Assembly (NCBI GenBank): GCA_032164295.1
Contig: JAJHTX010000013.1
Span: 992,001-1,056,000 of the forward strand
From: Inonotus obliquus
Taxonomy: Eukaryota; Basidiomycota; Agaricomycetes; Hymenochaetales; Hymenochaetaceae
Direction: 5' to 3'
DNA: 64,000 nt
Below, in pieces: positions 25,400 to 38,110 of this stretch. Made by a program: the position numbers and the translations under genes. Under the pieces are notes generated by a model. It was not told where the DNA came from and searched no databases. It saw only the letters and a list, made by a program, of their open reading frames with translations. Each line of letters starts with the position of its first letter. Position 1 is the stretch's first letter.

Positions 25400-25906
25400 T
25401 TTCACATGAATATATTTGAGTTGTTGGTGTCCTTATGAGAATAGGGGCCTTTCTAATGCCTTACTTACGACCGAGCCGGAGGGATGATGAATTTGAATGG
25501 GATCTGTTCTGTCTGAGTTCAGTTCTGAAGCAACTTACAAAGACGAAATGCTCTTGTCCTGCTGAGCCGCTTTGACTCACTTTCCGTTACGTCCATAACT
25601 TTGACCTCCCCCTGTATCGTAGGACTCCACTGTGATTTGCGTTGCCCTCGTCTTGATTCGAGCCATCCCTTTCAGGATTTCAACGCTCGCCTTTTCTCAT
25701 ATGTAAATAGGACCAGATTACGGCCATGGAATACCTCAGGGTCCAAGTAAACTATATTCTATAATAGGAATTACTTTCTTTTTCTTCCTTGAGGTGGCTA
25801 TGCAATGGTATGGTGATCTATTTCCAATTTGGGAAGAAACGCCTTGGCATCAGCTCGGTCCAGAGACACGGCGGCTTTTCTACTCGGCTCCATGACCCAG
25901 ATCTGA
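25400..25906. other. spacer, no gene seen
   Basis: It holds the 3' flank of the secreted protein gene and the promoter of the next gene. No supported coding region. Confidence 0.45.
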
Positions 25907-25914
25907 TATAAATA
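25907..25914 (+). promoter_or_regulatory. TATA box of the 25995 gene
   Basis: TATAAATA 81 nt upstream of the ATG at 25995. Confidence 0.6.
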
Positions 25915-25994
25915 AGCATCGAGGGTCATCCTGGGTCATCCCCCGAGTCTTAGATAGATACTTTGGACGAACCTCTCGCCCCGCCAGATTCACC

Positions 25995-26594
25995 ATGTCG
26001 GATACCTACGTTGACTTTGAAGGACCAGTGACAATGATTGGAAAGGTGCGCCTTACTATTAAACGAATTGCGCCTACTGTTTTGTCGTGTGCCGACAACT
26101 TTCCCTTTGTTTGCTTCTTTCCATCCGCACCACAGTACAATATTAAACCGGAATATGTAAAGGAATACGGCGCGATCTGCGAACAATTCGCGGAAGGAGT
26201 ACGAAGTGGTCGAGTGAAACGAGTTGTATCCAACGAGTATTTTCAACATGATACGATTGTCATTTCCGTAACGAAGTGAGTCTTATTATGGGGAAGTGAC
26301 TGCATTTCGATCATCGACTCATTATTGGTTAGGTTCAGTTCAGCAGAGGATGTTGCACCGTGGGTTCTTCTTGAATTGTTTCATGTGAACTGATCTTCAA
26401 TATTCCGTCCACACAGAGTATTGACTGGTATGGAAGAAAACATTATGGATGCCCTCAATAATTTCTTGGCTGAGGTGAGGCTTCGCATTGTAGTCGTACT
26501 TGATGTCAACGATAACTTACCGGCAGCCTACTTGGATCGTTCATAGGCGCCTGAAGTCAAGTTCTTCGCTACAAATTCTATCACGAATTCTTGA
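25995..26594 (+). CDS. small protein of unknown function (about 107 aa)
   Basis: Five exons join in frame: MSDTYVDFEGPVTMIGK, then YNIKPEYVKEYGAICEQFAE up to IVISVTK, then FSSAEDVAP, then VLTGMEENIMDALNNFLAE, then APEVKFFATNSITNS-stop. There is no signal peptide and no membrane segment. It looks like a compact alpha/beta protein with alternating strands and helices, but I do not recognise the family. The consistent splice borders and the TATA box 81 nt upstream argue that it is real. Confidence 0.6.
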
Positions 26595-26998
26595 AGGTCG
26601 AGACTCGTTCTAGATGGTGATCATAAAATACATCCGGAATACATTATTGCCCTCTCAGTAGGGACGATGGTACACGCAATTATGTATGATGTATGTAATA
26701 ACATTCCGCATGTTCTCGGTGGAAGGCTTTCTTGGAAACCATTATAGATCTCAAAGATCGATGTCCTCGCGCATCGAAGTCTTGGCCATTGTGAATTCGG
26801 TGTAATTTACATCGGGGAGATTCTGATATTCGCCCACAGCGGCACGTTTCTCAGAGAATACTCGAACAGGCTCCAAGAATGTTCCCTGTTCAGGGACTAG
26901 CTGAAAGTCGAAGCTCGACCTAGACCTAGTCCGAGATAACCTATCAGAAACGCGTCAGAATTGCGCCTACTTTCAACAACACCTGCAGCCTGTTGACT

Positions 26999-27970
26999 TA
27001 CAGCTAGTTCAGTAAATCATGTCACTCTGCAATTTTTTCGTGTACACCAGTGCAGGGTCCTGCCTTTTTGGGTAGACCCATGTCCTACTCTCTGCCCCGA
27101 CCTCTTTCTCTGCACAACTGATTGTGGGCAGGAAGCAAACGGAAGAGCATCACATTCCTCAACACAGGATTGTGCAGAATAACGGCACTACCGATAAATA
27201 ATACAACAAAGTTGAACATCCTCCTGTTATACATTACCAATGTCACGGTGACGCAACAAGCTGCTGTTGCATGTCACGGCTTCTATCGAAAGTCGGTCAC
27301 AGACCTTTTACCAATTTGGTGCAGCCGATCACTCATTTTGGGGGTCGGCAACGTCCAATTCCAACTCGCGTGTTCCCACGGTTTCGGCCAAGTGTTCCAT
27401 ACGTCGGAGTTTCAACTGCATTTACAACAAACGAAATATTCTTATAACTTGCTTTCCAGCCCATAGACTGCTCTAATTTCTTGTATAAGGTAATCATGCA
27501 TATATAAGAACACTTCTATGGTTTTTGTTTCTTGAGATATTTCAATTTGCTAGAAATAAAGCATTCAATTTAGGCAGGAGGAGCAAAATCGAAATTCTGG
27601 TCCCATAGAATTATTGTATCTATGTCAAAGATGCAATATGTGCAAAAAGAATGATTGTTTTTGCTGGTGTGGCAGAGTTATAAGGTGTTGTGTGTACAGT
27701 GGAGAACCAGTCAGCTTAGTGTAGAATCCACTGTAGAACGAGTCCGGATCTGCCCGGCTGTTGTAAATGTGATCTACGTGATCTGCCTAAATAAGGAGAA
27801 TTTTCAAGCTCCGACGAAAATACCGCGCACTAGTTGAACTTTGGGATTGCCGACCCCCACTCATTTGTAAGAGATCACCATAGAGATCAGGGGCTTCCCC
27901 ATTTGGATGGACCCTGCACGAAAGTACGAGAGAAAAATGCAGAGTGACATGATTTACTGAACTAGCTGTA
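26999..27970. mobile_element. Tc1/mariner-like non-autonomous element (MITE-like)
   Basis: The segment 27001-27060 is an inverted repeat of 27909-27968: the outer 31 bases starting CAGCTAGTTCAGTAAATCAT match exactly, then after a mismatched patch GTGCAGGGTCC matches again. Both ends are directly flanked by TA (26999-27000 and 27969-27970), the target duplication of Tc1/mariner elements. The interior of about 850 bp contains no transposase; its longest frame (27122-27466) has no known domain. A 12-bp subterminal inverted match (GGGGGTCGGCAA) occurs near 27338 and 27850. It was probably mobilised in trans. Confidence 0.75.
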
Positions 27971-28178
27971 TTGTACGTAGTCAATATCAGTTTCTTGAGG
28001 TAAGGAGTTGATGTCAGGCTATCGTCCGTCACGGGTCATAGCACTAATCTGCACGCATTGGACAACTATATTGGACCAATGGGTGCAGAATTTTCCAGAA
28101 CTAAGAATACCCAGCGAAAAAAGTCGTGGCGGAAATTGCTCTGACGGCGCCGGGATGGCTGTTTATTTACTGTGATGA

Positions 28179-28406
28179 TTATCTACCGAAAGGCACTCTG
28201 AGGATGGTCTCCTTTTCAACGTCGACTATCTTTTCTGGCCCTATATAAATGCGGGAAGTCGGTTGAGATGGGAAAGGTTCGGACATCTTCGTCAAGTACT
28301 CGGCATCAATTTTACCTACTTCAGTATCAGTATAATTAGGGTAGAAGTCGCGACGGTTCTTACTTCCCGGTTTACCAGCTCTATTTTGATCCCAGTCGCC
28401 GTCCAA
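28179..28406 (-). CDS. possible hypothetical ORF or gene remnant
   Basis: A 75-codon frame with ordinary composition (MDGDWDQNRAGKPGSKNRRD ... IYIGPEKIVDVEKETILRVP). No family recognised, and no clear upstream exon. It may be a fragment. Confidence 0.2.
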   Translation of the reverse strand: MDGDWDQNRAGKPGSKNRRDFYPNYTDTEVGKIDAEYLTKMSEPFPSQPTSRIYIGPEKIVDVEKETILRVPFGR

Positions 28407-29021
28407 TCAAGCTTCGTTCGTTTCGTTGTGGCTACGGTTCTCGACAACCACAGCTGTAACCATCAAGCTCTTTCATGGAGGATATTGAAAGGTGCGGGAA
28501 GAGCACTTCACAACATAGTAAAGTAATCGAAGAATTTCGCATGTGAGGATGCAGGAGCCTGCATGGGTCGGAGAAGTACAAGAGAGCATAGGGCTGGTGA
28601 GGAAACAAGTGAAGTGCTATAAGAATAGCTGAAAGAGATCACGCCAGGTGCAAGCACATACGTAGTTCTAGCACACCAGACTGTTTTGAAAAAGAGGAGA
28701 GAATAGGAGGTTGCAGAGTCTTCACAGCAGAACAAGTCAAACGGCGAGCCTAGTGCCAGACACTGCCAGTGGTCCCAGGAGGGGTAGAATCTGATATTGC
28801 CGCATGGAGTCCGAGTTGAAAGATAGATCCATTTCCCTCTATTAGGTTTGGTATTTGGTTAAGTTTGTGATATTGTGGTTGATTCAGTGGTTCAGAGTAC
28901 GCAAGATGGTAAGTAGTTCTGGTCAGAGCTAGTAGGGATGATCTACAATTACCTAATTAGTAAGATCGACACCACCATATTCTCACCTCCAGCGGGCTGC
29001 TCCAGTTTGCCATCTTCTATC

Positions 29022-29952
29022 ATGGCCACCACATCACTCGCCAAACTAACATCACTATCAACCCAAACACTGTCTCTTTTGCTCGAGAGGCAGCGTCTAC
29101 AGACGCTCAATCGATCCGCACCAGCAGCGAGCACCCAACAAATCATACGCAACTTACAACAACTGCGGATTGGCATCCTTGCTCTCGAGGCGCAAACCCA
29201 GGAACAATATGGTGCGAATGGAAAGGCAGAGAGGGAAGCGAGCGGGCTGCTTAGAAGCCAGTTTACGAGGATGAGGGATATGTTAGGATCCGATGCGGGG
29301 AACGTCGAAACGTGAGTGTTTATTCCTTTATGCATGGCGTTCATTGAATTTATGATGGTTGAATTTTACATATCTGGTACGTCGATATAGGCTACCGCTC
29401 ATCGTCAAAGAGGCCGCGATGACTCCCGAACCGTCTTCTACGCCGCCACCGCTCCCGCAAAAAGATACACGTTATGTTCCTTACTCGGACGAACCACCGC
29501 CTTCTCCAGATCGTGATGTCGTTCCTGCAGAAGTACTTGAGCAACAGCGATTGCTAATGGAGGGTACGTGAACTCGCCATGGCTGGATATCACGACTCCA
29601 ATTTGACTGTTTGTGCTGAATAATTCAGAACAAGATGCACATCTGGAGCATCTATCGCGCTCGGTGGGACGCCAACGGGACATTTCAATCCATATAAATG
29701 ACGAGCTTACCGTACATAACGGACTCCTCACCGAACTAGAAGAGGAAGTCGATCAGACTCACAGTCGTATTGGACGAGCCCGAAAGCGATTGGAGCACTT
29801 TAGTAGAGGTGTGAAGGGAAACTGTAAGCCATCAAACTACACATGCGCTTGATCCCATTTCAAGCTGACTGGTTTCGTTTTAAGTATCGACGTACATGAT
29901 TGCCGCCCTTATTTTCATCCTGCTCATCTTGATCATCATCTTCAAGACATAG
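29022..29952 (+). CDS. Qc-SNARE of the Syntaxin 8/Syn8/Tlg1 type
   Basis: Tail-anchored SNARE for endosomal or vacuolar membrane fusion. The start at 29022 gives MATTSLAKLTSLSTQTLSLL, an N-terminal helical region. Short introns follow NVET, LLMEE and GVKGN. The Qc SNARE motif begins at EEQDAHLEHLSRSVGRQRDI and runs through HINDELTVHNGLLTELEEEV to RIGRARKRLEHF. The central zero-layer glutamine is expected near NDELTVHNGLL; the exact residue should be checked by alignment. A single transmembrane segment closes the protein (STYMIAALIFILLILIIIFK, stop at 29952). The Pro-rich linker (TPEPSSTPPPLPQKDTRY) between the N-terminal helices and the SNARE motif is unstructured. Length of about 240 residues fits the family. 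Confidence 0.88.
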
Positions 29953-30076
29953 TTCACACCCTTTTGCGCCTTCCGTATACCACTCTCTGAAGCATTGTAT
30001 CATTAAGGGATTATATTGCACTCCTAGTCACCATACTACCATCCTCCACATACGATCAAATATTCCGACCATTAGT

Positions 30077-31277
30077 TCAATACACGCTATTCTTTGCCAT
30101 TTGAGCTGCGAGAGATGTTCCGGTCGGTAAAGGAGGAGACCTTGAATCGACTCCAGGAATGACACGCGTCTCCTTCCTATTATCCGGCATACGCGCGAGC
30201 TGCGACTTGCTGCGCATTCGTGGGCGCACCTTATTATACCACTCCCATGTAAGTCGCATTATTTCGCCATCAGCTTCGTATGGTGAAGGGATCTCGGAGT
30301 ATTCGTACCGCGCAGTCGGACGTCGGACGAAAATGGCCGAGCAAGTGAGGAAGTTAACTTCGATGTAGGCGGGAATGAAGATAAAGGGTGCAGCATAGGG
30401 TGGGAGGTGGAAGGGCGTTAATCCATTGTCTCCTTTATAAAGTCGGTAAAACTCTTGTTGACGATCCTGGTCCGAATCTTCTGAGGACTTTCTTGCTTCT
30501 ACGTTTTCTCCAATTTCCCCGCTTTCCTCGTTTTCCTTGTTTTCGGTTTCAGCGGATTTTTCTGGTTCTTGAGGTCTTCGCAGGAAGCTAATCGCTTCTG
30601 GGTCAACGCTGACCATGTCCCCTGGTGCGATACGAGTATTCGCATTCGTGTGCTGTGAAAAAGCATAAGACTCCAACCACTCAATGAGGTTTGTGACTAC
30701 CGACCTTCTTGCCGTTGAGAAGCACGTTCCCATGAATAATCATCCTCCTCGCTTCATATACGCTATGTGCAAAGCAGCACCGGAAAATAAAAACGTCGAT
30801 CCGCCTCTCAACTTCTTCAAACATCAAACTCGCAACAGGAGCCTGAGCCAACAGCTCCTCTTCCTTCTTTGCCTGTTTCTGTTTATCAGCAGGAGGCTTT
30901 TGCCTCAAGGACCACTTCATGAGAAACTCCGTGTCATCATTGGCGATTCGACGCGTGCGAGGTCGGACATCGGGGAGAGTTGAAGGTAGGTACCAACGTT
31001 TGAATATCTTCTCGTTAATGAAGTCTCCGTGGTACGCTCGTGTGAGCTGCTTTGCTTTCCAGCGTTGTTGGAACAGTGTAAGAGATGAATTTGTGAAGAC
31101 GGTTTGTTCGCGTAGTTCTGTGAGAGAGCGACGGTAGAGGTTGTAAAGGTTTCGCGGGGACCAGCTCTGCAAGTATTTTCGTCTCTGTTAATACGTGTAC
31201 AATCCTATGTGTTGAATATCGCTACGCACCATCCGCGGAAGAGCTTTCTTGATACCCAAGACATTTCTATCCCTCAT
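30077..31277 (-). CDS. mitochondrial small-subunit ribosomal protein uS4m (Nam9)
   Basis: Mitochondrial ribosomal protein S4, an early assembly protein of the small subunit. Exon 1 (start 31277) reads MRDRNVLGIKKALPRM and is joined to SWSPRNLYNLYRRSL. The fungal uS4m block QQRWKAKQLTRAYHGDFINE follows. The S4 RNA-binding fold is clear in ERRIDVFIFRCCFAHSVYEA, RRMIIHGNVLLNGKK, and, after an intron, NTRIAPGDMVSVDPEAISFL. A long acidic insertion (EPEKSAETENKENEESGEIG) and a C-terminal extension of about 100 residues are as expected for fungal forms. The gene is convergent with the SNARE gene and divergent from GCP2. Confidence 0.92.
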
Positions 31278-31489
31278 TTTAGCGCCGACGGCGAGACACG
31301 TCTGGTCTTGGTGGTGAAGAACAGCGGCAAACGCAGACTGAAGAAAATACCGATCCCAAATAGGCAAGGGAAAGGATCACTCCTTGATCTGCGTGATCCA
31401 CATTCCTAATGTGACCAGCGCCTGCTTGAACACAACCAGTGTTGAACCACCACTTCAAACGCGTGTCTTGTTACGTCCTGCTAACAGCT

Positions 31490-34400
31490 ATGGAACCATT
31501 TACACCCAAGAGGCGCTCTCGCTTGAGAAAGGATAAACTTATGCTATCTGCAAAGCAGTACTCGAAGGTGAGAATTTCGTAGGGTTAAAGGGAGTCTGAC
31601 CACCGAGTGAACGCACTCAAAGATTGCAGATACGATCGCGTCTGTCCGTCGAAACAGGGTTGTAGATGGAGATGAAGAAGATGTTGTCGGCTATGGAGGT
31701 ATGATAGCTTTTGTCCCCCCTTCAAAAACGTAGGCTGATTTGGTTGACGGAACAGAGACTAGCGAGCCTTCGTTCATTGCTGAGAAGTCTTTCGTGAGCG
31801 CGCCGCTCAACTCACGCGTACCTACTCAAGTCTCGGCAGCAAAGGGGAAAGGAAAACAGAAGGCTGAATCTCTGGAACGCGTGCCTTTGGAAGTACAGGA
31901 AGCACTGATCCTGGAGGATCTATTGTTTGTCCTGATGGTGCGTAAAAGTGCTTTCTATGATAGGCGAAACTCTGTTGAGCGTTTCGTGTAGGGTATCGAG
32001 GGAACATATATAACCTGTCCTACGGACCACACCCTTGAAGATGAAGATCATCTACGAGGCATGCGATTCGTCGTTTCTTCATCTCTTGATCCCTCCTTGC
32101 GCGATTTGGTCGAACGCGTGCTCCCACTTGCAACCTTCTACACTGCAATAACCACCTTCGTCCAAGTCCGAAGTCATCTGGAGTACGGGCTGGTTAATCA
32201 TGCATTGTGTGCAGCTATACGTGACATGCTCAAAGACTATCACACCTTGCTCTCCCAACTCGAGCATGCCTTCCAGTATTCTCCGACGTTCTCGCTGCAG
32301 AAGTTATGGTTCTACGTTCACCCGACTTTGCATACTCTCTCATTGATCTATGGTCTTATCACTGAAGTAATCGAGGCGGAAGAGCCACCAGAGTCGGAGT
32401 CAGACTCTGCGTCAGATGCGAGTGAGGACGATCCGGAAGAGCGGGCGCGGAACGAAGCTTTAGGACTCGGAGGGGAAAAGTTCAAAGCGCTAGTCAACGA
32501 GATGAAGAAGAGTACCGCTGGTACGGATGCTTCTGCGGGTCCCGCGAAAGGTGGTGAAGTCCTGACGATATTATATGAGCGCATGCAGCGAATGTCTGGT
32601 GATCCCTCCGCACTTGCTCTACATCGCGCGCTTATTCATGCAGCGGGCCGACCTTATGCACAGATGCTAGTCGCTTGGACGCGTAGTGGGAAACTTGACG
32701 ATCCATACGAAGAATTTTGCGTCAAGGAGAGCAGGTTCATTGATAAAGGGTATTTGGATGTTGATTATATTGACGAATACTGGGAGCGTCGATATACGCT
32801 GCGGGATGGATCGTCGCCTTCGGGGACGAAGAGGCTTCAGACGGGTGTCCCTGCTCCGCGATCACCTGGTGGCCGTCTTCCCTCTGGAGCTTGCGTCCCA
32901 CCTTTGCTTGAGAGCTGGAAGCATAAGGTTCTGCTAGCCGGGAAGTACTTGAATGTGTTGCAGGAGTGCGGGAAGGAGATCAAGAGGTCTGTCACTCTCG
33001 ACGAAGATGACTTTGCGATGGAGAGTGATAAGTGAGATTTTATCGTGCGATGTTATTTCTAGTTCTCTGACCAGTCTTGACAGATTTTACAAATCCATTG
33101 AAGAAACGTACTCGTTCGCGAACAGTACGCTTGTGAAGGTCCTCTTGCACGAACAACAACTCATGCCTCGTCTCCGCTCACTCAAGCATTACTTCTTCCT
33201 CTCACAATCCGCCTTCCTCACTCACTTCCTCGACGCCGCGCACGGAGAATTAAAGAAGTCTCCTCGAGGTGCTAACATCGACAGGTTACAGAGTCTTCTC
33301 GAAGTCTCATTGAATGCCGATGGCTGTTCATTCGTGGCAGAGGGAGAGCCAACCTTTAAAGAAGATGTAAGAGTTAAGATGGAAAAGGAAGGATTGTATG
33401 AATGGCTTGCAAAGATTGAGAGCGAGAATGGAATCTTGACGAGGGGGATCGATGGTGATATAGACGGAGAAGCTGGTGGCAAAGACGGAAGAAAGTCAAG
33501 GCAGAAAGATGAGAAAGAGAAGAATAGATTCTTAGGTACGCTGTTCTGCACTTGACGGTATGATAGATATTGAGCATGGCATTGTAGCACTTGATGCCTT
33601 CACGATCGACTACAAAGTCAACTTTCCACTGTCACTTGTTATCTCACGGGCAACGATCGTGCGATATCAATCTATCTTCCGCTTTCTCCTCCACCTTCGC
33701 AGCGTTGAGCAATCTCTTCTATCGATGTGGGTCGAGCAGACAACCGCCTCCTGGCGGGCAACAACCACACCCGCTGCCTTCGCATCAAAAGAGAAATTCG
33801 AAGACGTCTCACATTGGTGCCGGAATGTATTCTTGCTCCGCGCGAGGATGCTGGCGTACGTGCAACAGCTTATTGCTTTCATAACTGCGCAGGTTCTTGA
33901 GCCGAATTGGCGGCGGATGGAAGTGGATTTGGCCCGTGTGGGAACAGTTGATGCGCTCATGAAGGCGCATATGAATTTCTTGGATACGTGCATGAAGGAG
34001 TGCATGTTGACGAATGCGAGGCTGTTAAGGGTGAGCTCCGCTTCCTCTGCATCTCTGCGTACAGACAATCCAGCGCGGTCCTGACAACAATAAAATAGTC
34101 TATTGAGAAACTATTGAAGACTTGTGCTACATTCGCTCTCTATAATGCGAACATCTCGAAGTCCGCAAGCCTGGCACTGGAGACGCAAGGCCCCGATGCC
34201 GAGCTCAAGGAGAAAGAGAAGCGTTGGGACTTTCTTCGGAAGTTTAACACAAATTTTGATCACTGGTGCGTTTGATCCGTTAGTTTATTAGTTAATCTCC
34301 GAGCATCAATTCTTACGATTATGTCGCGCACTGCCTTCGCCTTTTATCTTATCGATCAGGTTCTCGGTAAGTTCTCGCCCCTTTCTTGTTTGCGTAGGAC

Positions 34401-34545
34401 TAATTGAGTGTGTTGCCACACACAGAGCCATCTGGATGTCGTGCAGTATGTTGCAGCGAGCGAGAACGGTTCTCTTCTCCCACTTGTCACCCGACTCATG
34501 ACTATAAAGACAAGCCCGGCTACTCTAAATGCAGATATATCATAG
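31490..34545 (+). CDS. gamma-tubulin complex component 2 (GCP2/Spc97/Alp4)
   Basis: Core subunit of the gamma-tubulin complex that nucleates microtubules at the spindle pole body. The start chosen at 31490 gives MEPFTPKRRSRLRKDKLMLS. The GRIP1 region starts at LILEDLLFVLMGIEGTYITC. Further blocks are YGLVNHALCAAIRDMLKDYH, GRPYAQMLVAWTRSGKLDDP, DVDYIDEYWERRYTLRDG, and VPPLLESWKHKVLLAGKYLN with VLQECG, which is GCP2-like rather than GCP3-like. GRIP2 begins at RLRSLKHYFFLSQSAFLTHF and includes FTIDYKVNFPLSLVISRATI. The C-terminus, FNTNFDHWFSSHLDVVQYVA, needs a 7-nt exon (34360-34366): joining its neighbours directly would create a TGA. Apparently full-length. Confidence 0.92.
34360..34366 (+). 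other. 7-nt micro-exon of GCP2
   Basis: GTTCTCG lies between ATCAG (acceptor) and GTAAGT (donor). It completes TGG-TTC-TCG (W-F-S) between FDH and SHLDVV. Omitting it gives TG + A = stop. Confidence 0.75.
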
Positions 34546-34743
34546 CCATACCTTCTGGACCATGCCTCTAATGTTAATTTCCACTGATGCATTATGCTTG
34601 TGATCCGCGATTTGACCGGAGTCCGAAATCTATCACGTGAATCACACGTGCACCATTCCAATAGCACATCGGAAGCTCTGAGTGGGAAAGAAGGGCGCTT
34701 GTGTTCCTTTCATTACTATCTATCGCCTCATCAAGCTACAATC

Positions 34744-36708
34744 ATGCTCAACCATCTGCCCCCAGAAATCGTGCTCAATGTTCTGAGATACTGTGGTGTG
34801 AAAACACTGCACAACATTCAGCTCGTGAACCGGGACTGGGCAGAGTTTGTCAAGGAGAATGAGAACCCTATTTATCGCGCCGCCTCCGTTTATCATGGCT
34901 TTACGGAACCTTCGCAGTCTCTGGATGATATCTCGAAGCTTTGGCCGGGGATAACTCACACTCTGAAGGGAGCGTTCAAAGGATGGAAGGATGTTTGTAA
35001 GTGGGTTCAGACATGATGTTTTATAACGAGCATTTACTGGTTTTATCTGTAAAGGTCGCAGACGGTTTGAGATCGAGTACAACTGGGATGGTCGAGGGAC
35101 AAAACCCGAGATGACGTTATTCAAATCTACGGGAAGGGACGTTCATAGATTCAAACTGGATGAAAGAAGGAATCGCCGCTTCATTATCACTACTCATCGG
35201 AGGGGAGGACTGAGGGTTGTCTGCATGGAAACTGATTCAGCCTTGTTTAAACTCGGAAAGGTTCTTTCCATTCTGCCAATACCGCCTTAGGATGCTGACC
35301 ATGATATTAGCATTTTGTTCGCCATTTCGCTCACTGTGAATACGACAATGGCTTTCTAGTTTTTGATCGGTTTCATCCCCACTCACTCGAGATTTGGCGT
35401 TTATCGGATGAATGGGACGGGAACATCCCATCCTCAAACATCTTGTATCGACCAGACCAAATGCAAATGGAAGCGCCGAGGCGATATTCGGAGCCTGGTA
35501 CAAGCCCACTTCACCCGGGACGGGGAAGTTTTTCTCCATGGGCTCTATTCACACCTACACACAGTCCCCGAGCATACCGCTTTGTCTATCCAACTCTCCT
35601 CGTTGGGTCAGAATGGGGTCAAGAACTATACCTCTTCAACGTAACAACAAGAACACTTGAAGAAACTATTCCGATTCCTGCAGCCGCAGTCCCACAGGGC
35701 GCTAACGGAGTACACATCACTTACGTCGAGCTCGGGGCACGACACGTCTTTATCTGCACACCCTTTGGAGTACTCATCTTTCCACGCAATCAATCCCGCG
35801 GACGCCACCAGCAACAGGACGGAGATTCCGAGGCAGTACAGTTTCTTGACTTCCCAAGTGCTGACCCCGGGTTACGCATCCCGCAATTAGTGAGGCATTA
35901 TTCTGCGCGTATAATCCAGTCATTCGGTCCACCGAGTAACTCGGCAATGAGAGAGTTCATTGTCACCGCTCCGCGTGTTCCAGAGCAAAGTACGGCGGTG
36001 GTACGGATGGGCGAGGAGACACAAGATTTTACTGCAGGTCTGTCTGTTCTCCCGTCCGCCCTTTGTTCTGCGTATGTTTCTTAAACAGCCTCTATTAGTT
36101 CACGTCTCTCCGGATGGAAAAGATTTTGTCGCAACGACTGCTTTTGGTCTTGTTTATATTGTGCGCGATTTCGAACGCGTCTTCCGTGGAGAGGCGAATT
36201 TTTCGGAAATTGCATTACGTATCAACATGGGTACATCAGCACTCAACCTCGCTTTTGACCACGACCGCGCAGTCATTCAAACGGTATTTATTCCACTATC
36301 TCTCAGATTTATTCGACGTTTTGACCTAGAAAAATAACCCAGGCTCACGGTTTATTTATCCTAAACTTGCACACTCAAGCTCCATACGAAGTGATATCGC
36401 CTCATATCCATCCAGACCAACTTCCACCACAACCTCCCATCTTCCCTCAACTCTCCGCTTACCAACTTCTCCACTTCCGTAACCCTCTCCCATTACGCCT
36501 CGTAAGCTGCGTAAAGATGACGAGGACGGCTCTCTGGCTTGATTGGAGCGCGAGAGCGTTGGATGAGATCGAGGGTCGTGTTTCGCCCTCGTCGAGAATG
36601 GATGATGAAGAGTTTGAATTAGATGACGGGGAGCCTATAAGGGAGGAACATCCGTATGGTGAGTTGCCTTGCTACCTGGTGATTCAGTCAGAAAGGGAGA
36701 AGAATTGA
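34744..36708 (+). CDS. F-box protein with C-terminal propeller-like region
   Basis: Predicted substrate adaptor of an SCF ubiquitin ligase. The start at 34744 opens directly into an F-box: MLNHLPPEIVLNVLRYCGVK, TLHNIQLVNRDWAEFV. After an intron near 34996, the body contains repeated strands that look like a degenerate beta-propeller: CEYDNGFLVFDRFHPHSLEI, GQELYLFNVTTRTLEETIPI, ARHVFICTPFGVLIFPRN, HVSPDGKDFVATTAFGLVYI and HGLFILNLHTQAPYEVI. Some five short introns are inferred. The C-terminus is acidic (DDEEFELDDGEPIREEHPYG). This layout is common among basidiomycete F-box proteins of unknown substrate. The start lies only about 200 bp after the GCP2 stop. Confidence 0.75.
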
Positions 36709-38110
36709 CGATCTCTATGAGTAGCGACGAGGATGGTTTGTCGTATAAACTTCGCACCTCGGGATGAGGACTCTGAACCAGAAAGGAGGTATCTACAATC
36801 ATGATTGTTTTTGTATTTTATAGAGAATGGGGAGTAGTTCCAGTCTCGGCCAATTATGCTGACCAAAATCGACTCTCGTCCACATTCCACATTCCTAGTT
36901 GCCTGTTGGCTTGATTTTCTTCCCCACATCGCTCATTCGGATTGAGGATAGGACGAATCTGTTCCAAAAGTTTACATGTCACTCATAATACATTCGAAAC
37001 GGGATAGAATGTTCGAATAAAATACTGTAAATAAAGAACAATTGGGCGTTCAACACACGTCAATATTTGCTACATATGTCACCATCTATGCAATGCAGGC
37101 AGTCTTGGCGTCTATAATTCGAGCTTCAACAAGCAGTTTCCGCATTATGCACTTTGTTACTCCTCGCTACACAGCGCTCGGTTTCGTGTCCGTGTCCGCG
37201 ACTCCATCACGACGCTAGAGCAAAATCAAAATCCTTCCTCGCTTTTTGCCCGACTTCTTTCCGAGTCGAGTCTCTGACTTGTCGATTTTCGATAAAACAG
37301 CCTGAGTACGACTGTGACCAGTTCCGAGTCTCCGAAAAGAAAGTGGAGGAATAAGAGAAAAGACCGGGGAAGGTGTATTGGTTCCTTGAAGCCTTGACCT
37401 TATAGCCCTGTACTGTATGTACTTGAGCGCGATATTCTTTTCAAAGTTTTATGCGCGCAGTCTCGACTCTCGCCTCTCACAGAACGCTTTCTTTTTTTCA
37501 GCGTCTATACCGTACCAACCTCGCTTCTCATGGAAGTAAAGACATATGGTCCGTAAAGATTTAAGAGCGCAGAGTTGTCTGCTCCTTAAAGAATTGCAAC
37601 AATGCTAAAAGTACGAATCGAGGGCGGAACAGTTGGTAACGTTCCTTTGGGTAGGTAGTGCCGACCGGTGGTACTTGATTTTCGTGTATGCTAGAATGAC
37701 GACGCGCGCCAGAATCAATCAGCACAGTCCCGCTTCATCGGCAAAGGGATAGAACTTAGAACATGGGTGTAAATTGATGCGAATGATACGAGCATTTAGA
37801 AGATACTCACGATGGTGTTCAATCCCCTACCCTCCATACATCCGCGGTGCTCGCTTCAAGTGTTCACTCTGCTTTCGTTGCGATGAACTGGTTTGTCAAA
37901 AGTTGCCGTACCACCGACACGTGGTTTCCACGCTCCTTTTTGGAGTCACGTATGCATTATTACGGACAGATTAAAAATAGAACCAGGGACCCTTTTTATT
38001 TCCACGCTCCCACTGGCACACTTTCATCACTCACCCTTTTACCAAATATTTCCTGTGCATTTCGAAAGATCCATTCCTTTATTTCTAACTTTCATCATCA
38101 ATCTTCGAAA
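36709..38110. other. 1.4-kb intergenic region upstream of GH16
   Basis: No coding region supported; short frames near 37154 and 37774 have no domain or splice support. The 3' part probably holds the GH16 promoter. A weak AT-rich element (ATTAAAAATAG) lies near 37970. Confidence 0.45.

Noticed and set aside
27122..27466. 114-codon frame inside the mariner-like element as a transposase
   Set aside because: No DDE/D motifs or helix-turn-helix visible, and it is too short; the element is treated as non-autonomous.
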